Shown in pieces: positions 60,941 to 64,000 of a stretch of 64,000 nt of DNA. A program made the position numbers and the translations under genes. Source of the DNA: Phoronis australis. Lineage: Eukaryota > Phoronida > Phoronidae. The DNA lies in NCBI GenBank assembly GCA_002633005.1, contig NMRA01000035.1, positions 248,001-312,000 of the forward strand. The letters run 5' to 3'. The notes beneath the pieces were generated by a model. The model saw only the letters and a list, made by a program, of their open reading frames with translations. It was not told the DNA's origin and did no database searches. The first letter of the stretch is position 1; each line of letters opens with the position of its first letter.

Positions 60941-61740
60941 CATTTTCCATGTAAGGGAAATGTGCACCGTCCATGTCTTGCTAAACCAAATAGTGCTTTG
61001 CCTTGTGGGAGAATGCTCAACGAAGTGACGAGCACTTGACAGATCGTTTTTCGGAAATTTGAAGCTAAAAGAAAAATGCTTTGATATCAACAGAAATGCA
61101 AACTGTTTACAAACAAACTGTAAAAATACATGTCGAACAGATTCAATTTAGTGGCAGAGAACTACTTTGAATAATGTAATTCAGTCTAATTTTCGCGTTC
61201 CAGTCATTGTTCTGTTTTGTATGAAGTTTAAAAATATGAAAGGTTAAGAGAATTGTCATTTCAACATTGATTATTAGTATTCGTTACTTGGTTTCAAAAA
61301 GTATATCTGAGAATGTAAGAAACGGTAAAGTTCATAAAGAAAAATATTCATTTTGACGACAGACAGACCTTAGGAAAGAAAATCGATTTTAAAAAGATTT
61401 AAATAATCTTATTTTGGATTTTAGAACATTGCTCGACTTTCAATTTTAAAATCTTGATAGAAAATACATTTGTTCCTTGCGGACATGCCCATCTTTAGAC
61501 ACGTTCAGTGCATGTAATTAAAGTTTATTGCAGTACACCTAGGACGTACAGTTGGAAAAATATGCATAGTTGAATCATAAACCGTTCTCAGTTTCATAGG
61601 AAGTGGACACCAAGCCGTAACTAAGATTAAATTTTCCAAAATCAATCCGACCTATGGAGACAGTTATTTATGTTGTGTACTGACGCTCTTGGTTTCAATA
61701 CTTGCGTGCCGGCGGCAATAATCGGGTATAACGCGCCCGT

Positions 61741-61792
61741 ATTTTGATAACCAGTTTGTTGCCAGTTATTCAGTAGAGAAAACTGGTACTCA
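61741..61792. repeat. Short hairpin repeat family E, copy 3
   Basis: 'ATAACCAGTTT', then 'GTTGCCAGTTATTCAGTAGAG', then 'AAACTGGTACT'; same layout as 45,813-45,861 with mismatched arm ends. Confidence 0.55.
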
Positions 61793-62349
61793 GAATTCGA
61801 GCACGACGGTTATTTGCGACCATTACGCGTGCCGGCTACACTATTGATACACCCGAGAATAGATTCTTCACTTTCAAATACACACGGCTGATATTTTCCA
61901 GATATACGCCCCAGGACTTCCTGCAGGAAACTCCGGTGTGTGAGATTCAACAGGTGGTCAGTAGACAATAAACGCAATGAAGAGAAGCTGTCTACGTGCG
62001 CGCCCTCTAGGACACTAAGAGTTAAGCCGAATTTGAAATTATTACGTCCGGTGACTAGAGTAAAGATGACACAAATACAAATAGTTTACATCCGAATTGT
62101 CTCAGATTTCAACAAATAATGGTACTAATACACGAAAGCTATAAGTAAAAGCGAATCTAGCGTGAAGCTAGGGAATCTTAAGCGTCTTGCCCTGATACTT
62201 TATTTTCCTTTTTCTTTATTGTCCACTTTGAAAACCACAGAACATAAGCTGAAAGCGCTTTTACAAAATAATTAAATTAGATTAAAGAGCAGTTTTTGGT
62301 TTCATGTCCGAGGCGCATTTTTTGAAATTATTGTTTTATGCGATATACT

Positions 62350-62550
62350 TCTTGAAGGTGTTGCCTTTGACCAGAATTGTGTTTGAAATTTTATTACAAA
62401 TGCCTAATTCCCCCCGTTGTCTACCTGACATTCAATAAATTCAAGTGGGATTTATCTCCAAAAGCAGGGCGTTTGGCTGCTACCGCGCGGGGGGTTCCGA
62501 ATTCGGTTCAGCACTGAAGCCGGTCTCACTCCGATAATGCCCCTTTAAAA
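62350..62550. repeat. Dispersed repeat family C, copy 2
   Basis: 'CCTTTGACCAG', 'TTTTATTACAAATGCC', 'CCGTTGTCTACCTGACATT' and 'GATAATGCCCCTTTAAAA' match 10,470-10,745 in order. Confidence 0.4.
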
Positions 62551-63678
62551 CGTATTTAAGTAAGACCTAGAATCCTATAAGGTGGTCAATAAACAAAGCC
62601 GAATAAAACAAAAAGTGCCAAAATCCGCTTTCACGCTTAGGAGGCACCTAGCGAGCGTCCGCATAGAGACCCCTCCTAATTTCCACACATAAAGGTGTTC
62701 TCAATTCATACAGAAGTGACCTGGTTTCGGAGCCGTAACCTCCTTAAAGAAGTTAGTGACATCACAGTTCTTCGAATGTGTAAGAAATCAGATTTAGTGA
62801 AATTTCAATATAACTTACCAACAAAAGAGTCGTAGTCATAAGGCGCAGCTCATTCTCCAAATATAAACCATCTTCGTCTTCCTTGTGCTGGTCATGCTAC
62901 ATGCCAAGACAATAATTGGAATTTGGCAGTGATTTGTGGATGGTCATCGTGACAGAAAACCCCCCAAAGCAAATCACAGCTACTTGCCTCGAGACCACCC
63001 GGCACGTGATCATCAAACATTAACATAAAATCAATACTACTACCTAACTACTCTATGGTATAATCGCACGTGCTTAAAACACCCGTAAATAAAGGGTTGC
63101 GGCGAGTGCGAACGCACCCCGTCCCACACCGGCAGCAGAGGTCCGCTCAAGGAACCGCCCATAGGCAGCTCAGCTCCGTCTGAACGGGAATAATTTAGTT
63201 TCTAATTGAGTATTAAGAATTTGTGACGTGAACATGGCTGACGGCACTGGAGCGAATAACTGGCCGGGGGATGGAGAAAAAACAAAAGGTCCGATAACCA
63301 CAATTTAACACCTAATCGTTGCAATAGCTGGCTACGGGCACGTGGTATCTTTAATGAGAAATTTTGACAAGGCCTCGTGCGTCCCTTTGCCTGCACCAAT
63401 GGCCAGAAAGTTGTGAAGATTGGTTTACATTTGAACCAGCCAATGAGACACGACACCTTCTCGGCAATGATACTTCTCAGAGAGGTGCGTGAGCAAAAGA
63501 CAAGGTATTGTCATATAGATAGTTAAAGAAAACCGACTTCTTCGTTTACAAAAATGTGAAATAGCCAGGGTCATAAAACGGATCGTCACGAAACTCCTTT
63601 ACTAATGGCTACCGCTAAAGCTTATATTTTAACCACCTGACGTCTGTCAGTTAGATAAGTAGCGATGACCAGGCGTGC

Positions 63679-63816
63679 GTTCAGTAACTCTAGGACGTAC
63701 GCTAGGACCTAGCTAAAATGTAGCCAACGTCACGTGATCTCATTTCAAATACATGGCAATATCTCACGTAATATCGCGAAGTCTTGCTTTTTAGCGAGGT
63801 CCTAGCGTTACTGAAC
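63679..63816. mobile_element. MITE family G, copy 2, 138 bp
   Basis: Left end 'GTTCAGTAACTCTAGGAC' and right end 'GTCCTAGCGTTACTGAAC' are inverted repeats with one mismatch, and the arms extend further ('GCTAGGACC', 'GAGGTCCTAGC'). No ORF. The target-site duplication is unclear. Confidence 0.75.
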
Positions 63817-63941
63817 GGGAGGCTGGTTTCCGGAGTGTTTGAAGCAAACTAAGCGCATGAAGCAAGAGCTGATAGGGTAACAGTGCCAAAGGCCTAGAAT
63901 AAATTCATTAATACAGCTAACGCTACTGGAGAGGCCTATAT

Positions 63942-64000
63942 CAGTAGCGGATTTAGAGGGGGCCAACGGGGCCATGGCCTTCCTAAAATTCTCCCAGATT
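63942..64000 (+). mobile_element. CAGTAGCGG-type transposon end, cut by window edge
   Basis: 'CAGTAGCGGATTTAGAGGGG' followed by a G/C-rich stretch resembles the terminal repeat of the element at 36,571-36,807. Confidence 0.4.

Larger units (their letters stand above)
58370..64000. other. Gene-poor region to the window end
   Basis: No recognisable conserved exon. It contains a SINE-like sequence, a DR1 site, repeat copies of families C, E and G, and a CAGTAGCGG-type transposon end at the window edge. Everything else is AT-rich sequence with short unsupported ORFs. Confidence 0.5.

Overview
The window looks like nuclear DNA of an invertebrate animal. It has spliced genes with GT-AG introns, AT-rich noncoding DNA, CA/GT microsatellites and many short terminal-inverted-repeat elements. 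All recognised proteins are conserved animal housekeeping proteins. The repeat-rich style suggests a highly heterozygous marine invertebrate, possibly a deuterostome, but the sequence does not fix the phylum.

Layout. 1-7,829: no exon seen; probably the first large intron of a PKA type I regulatory subunit gene whose first coding exon (minus strand) is at 7,830-7,997. 8.0-12.2 kb: GC-rich upstream sequence, dispersed repeats and one unassigned ORF. 12.2-12.5 kb: a small minus-strand ORF for a predicted one-pass membrane protein, with its start 62 bp from the start of LENG8. 12,574-23,479: a complete LENG8 homologue (SAC3/GANP family, 14 coding exons, about 762 codons), plus strand. 23.5-27.8 kb: intergenic, between convergent genes. 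27,806-35,111: a complete HDDC2 homologue (HD-domain 5'-deoxynucleotidase, 6 coding exons), minus strand. 35,186-44,179: a complete MRPS28 homologue (mitochondrial small-subunit ribosomal protein, 3 coding exons), plus strand, sharing a roughly 70-bp bidirectional promoter with HDDC2. 44.2-64 kb: no recognisable gene; AT-rich with many small repeats, foldbacks, two tRNA-derived SINE-like sequences and one exact DR1 nuclear-receptor site.

Five single N characters (11,333; 31,193; 36,025; 42,522; 57,721) split the window into contigs. At the three middle Ns the sequence on the left is repeated on the right with small differences, so HDDC2 exons 1, 2, 4 and 5 and MRPS28 exons 1 and 3 each appear twice. 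The simplest reading is unmerged overlaps between two alleles of a heterozygous diploid, not real tandem gene duplication. The duplicates are useful because they show allelic transposon insertions, including one with a clean 5-bp target-site duplication.

The recognised genes are not functionally linked: cAMP signalling, nuclear mRNA processing/export, nucleotide metabolism and mitochondrial translation. The shared feature is compact head-to-head promoters (HDDC2/MRPS28, and probably LENG8 with the small membrane protein). I found no convincing new multi-gene system.
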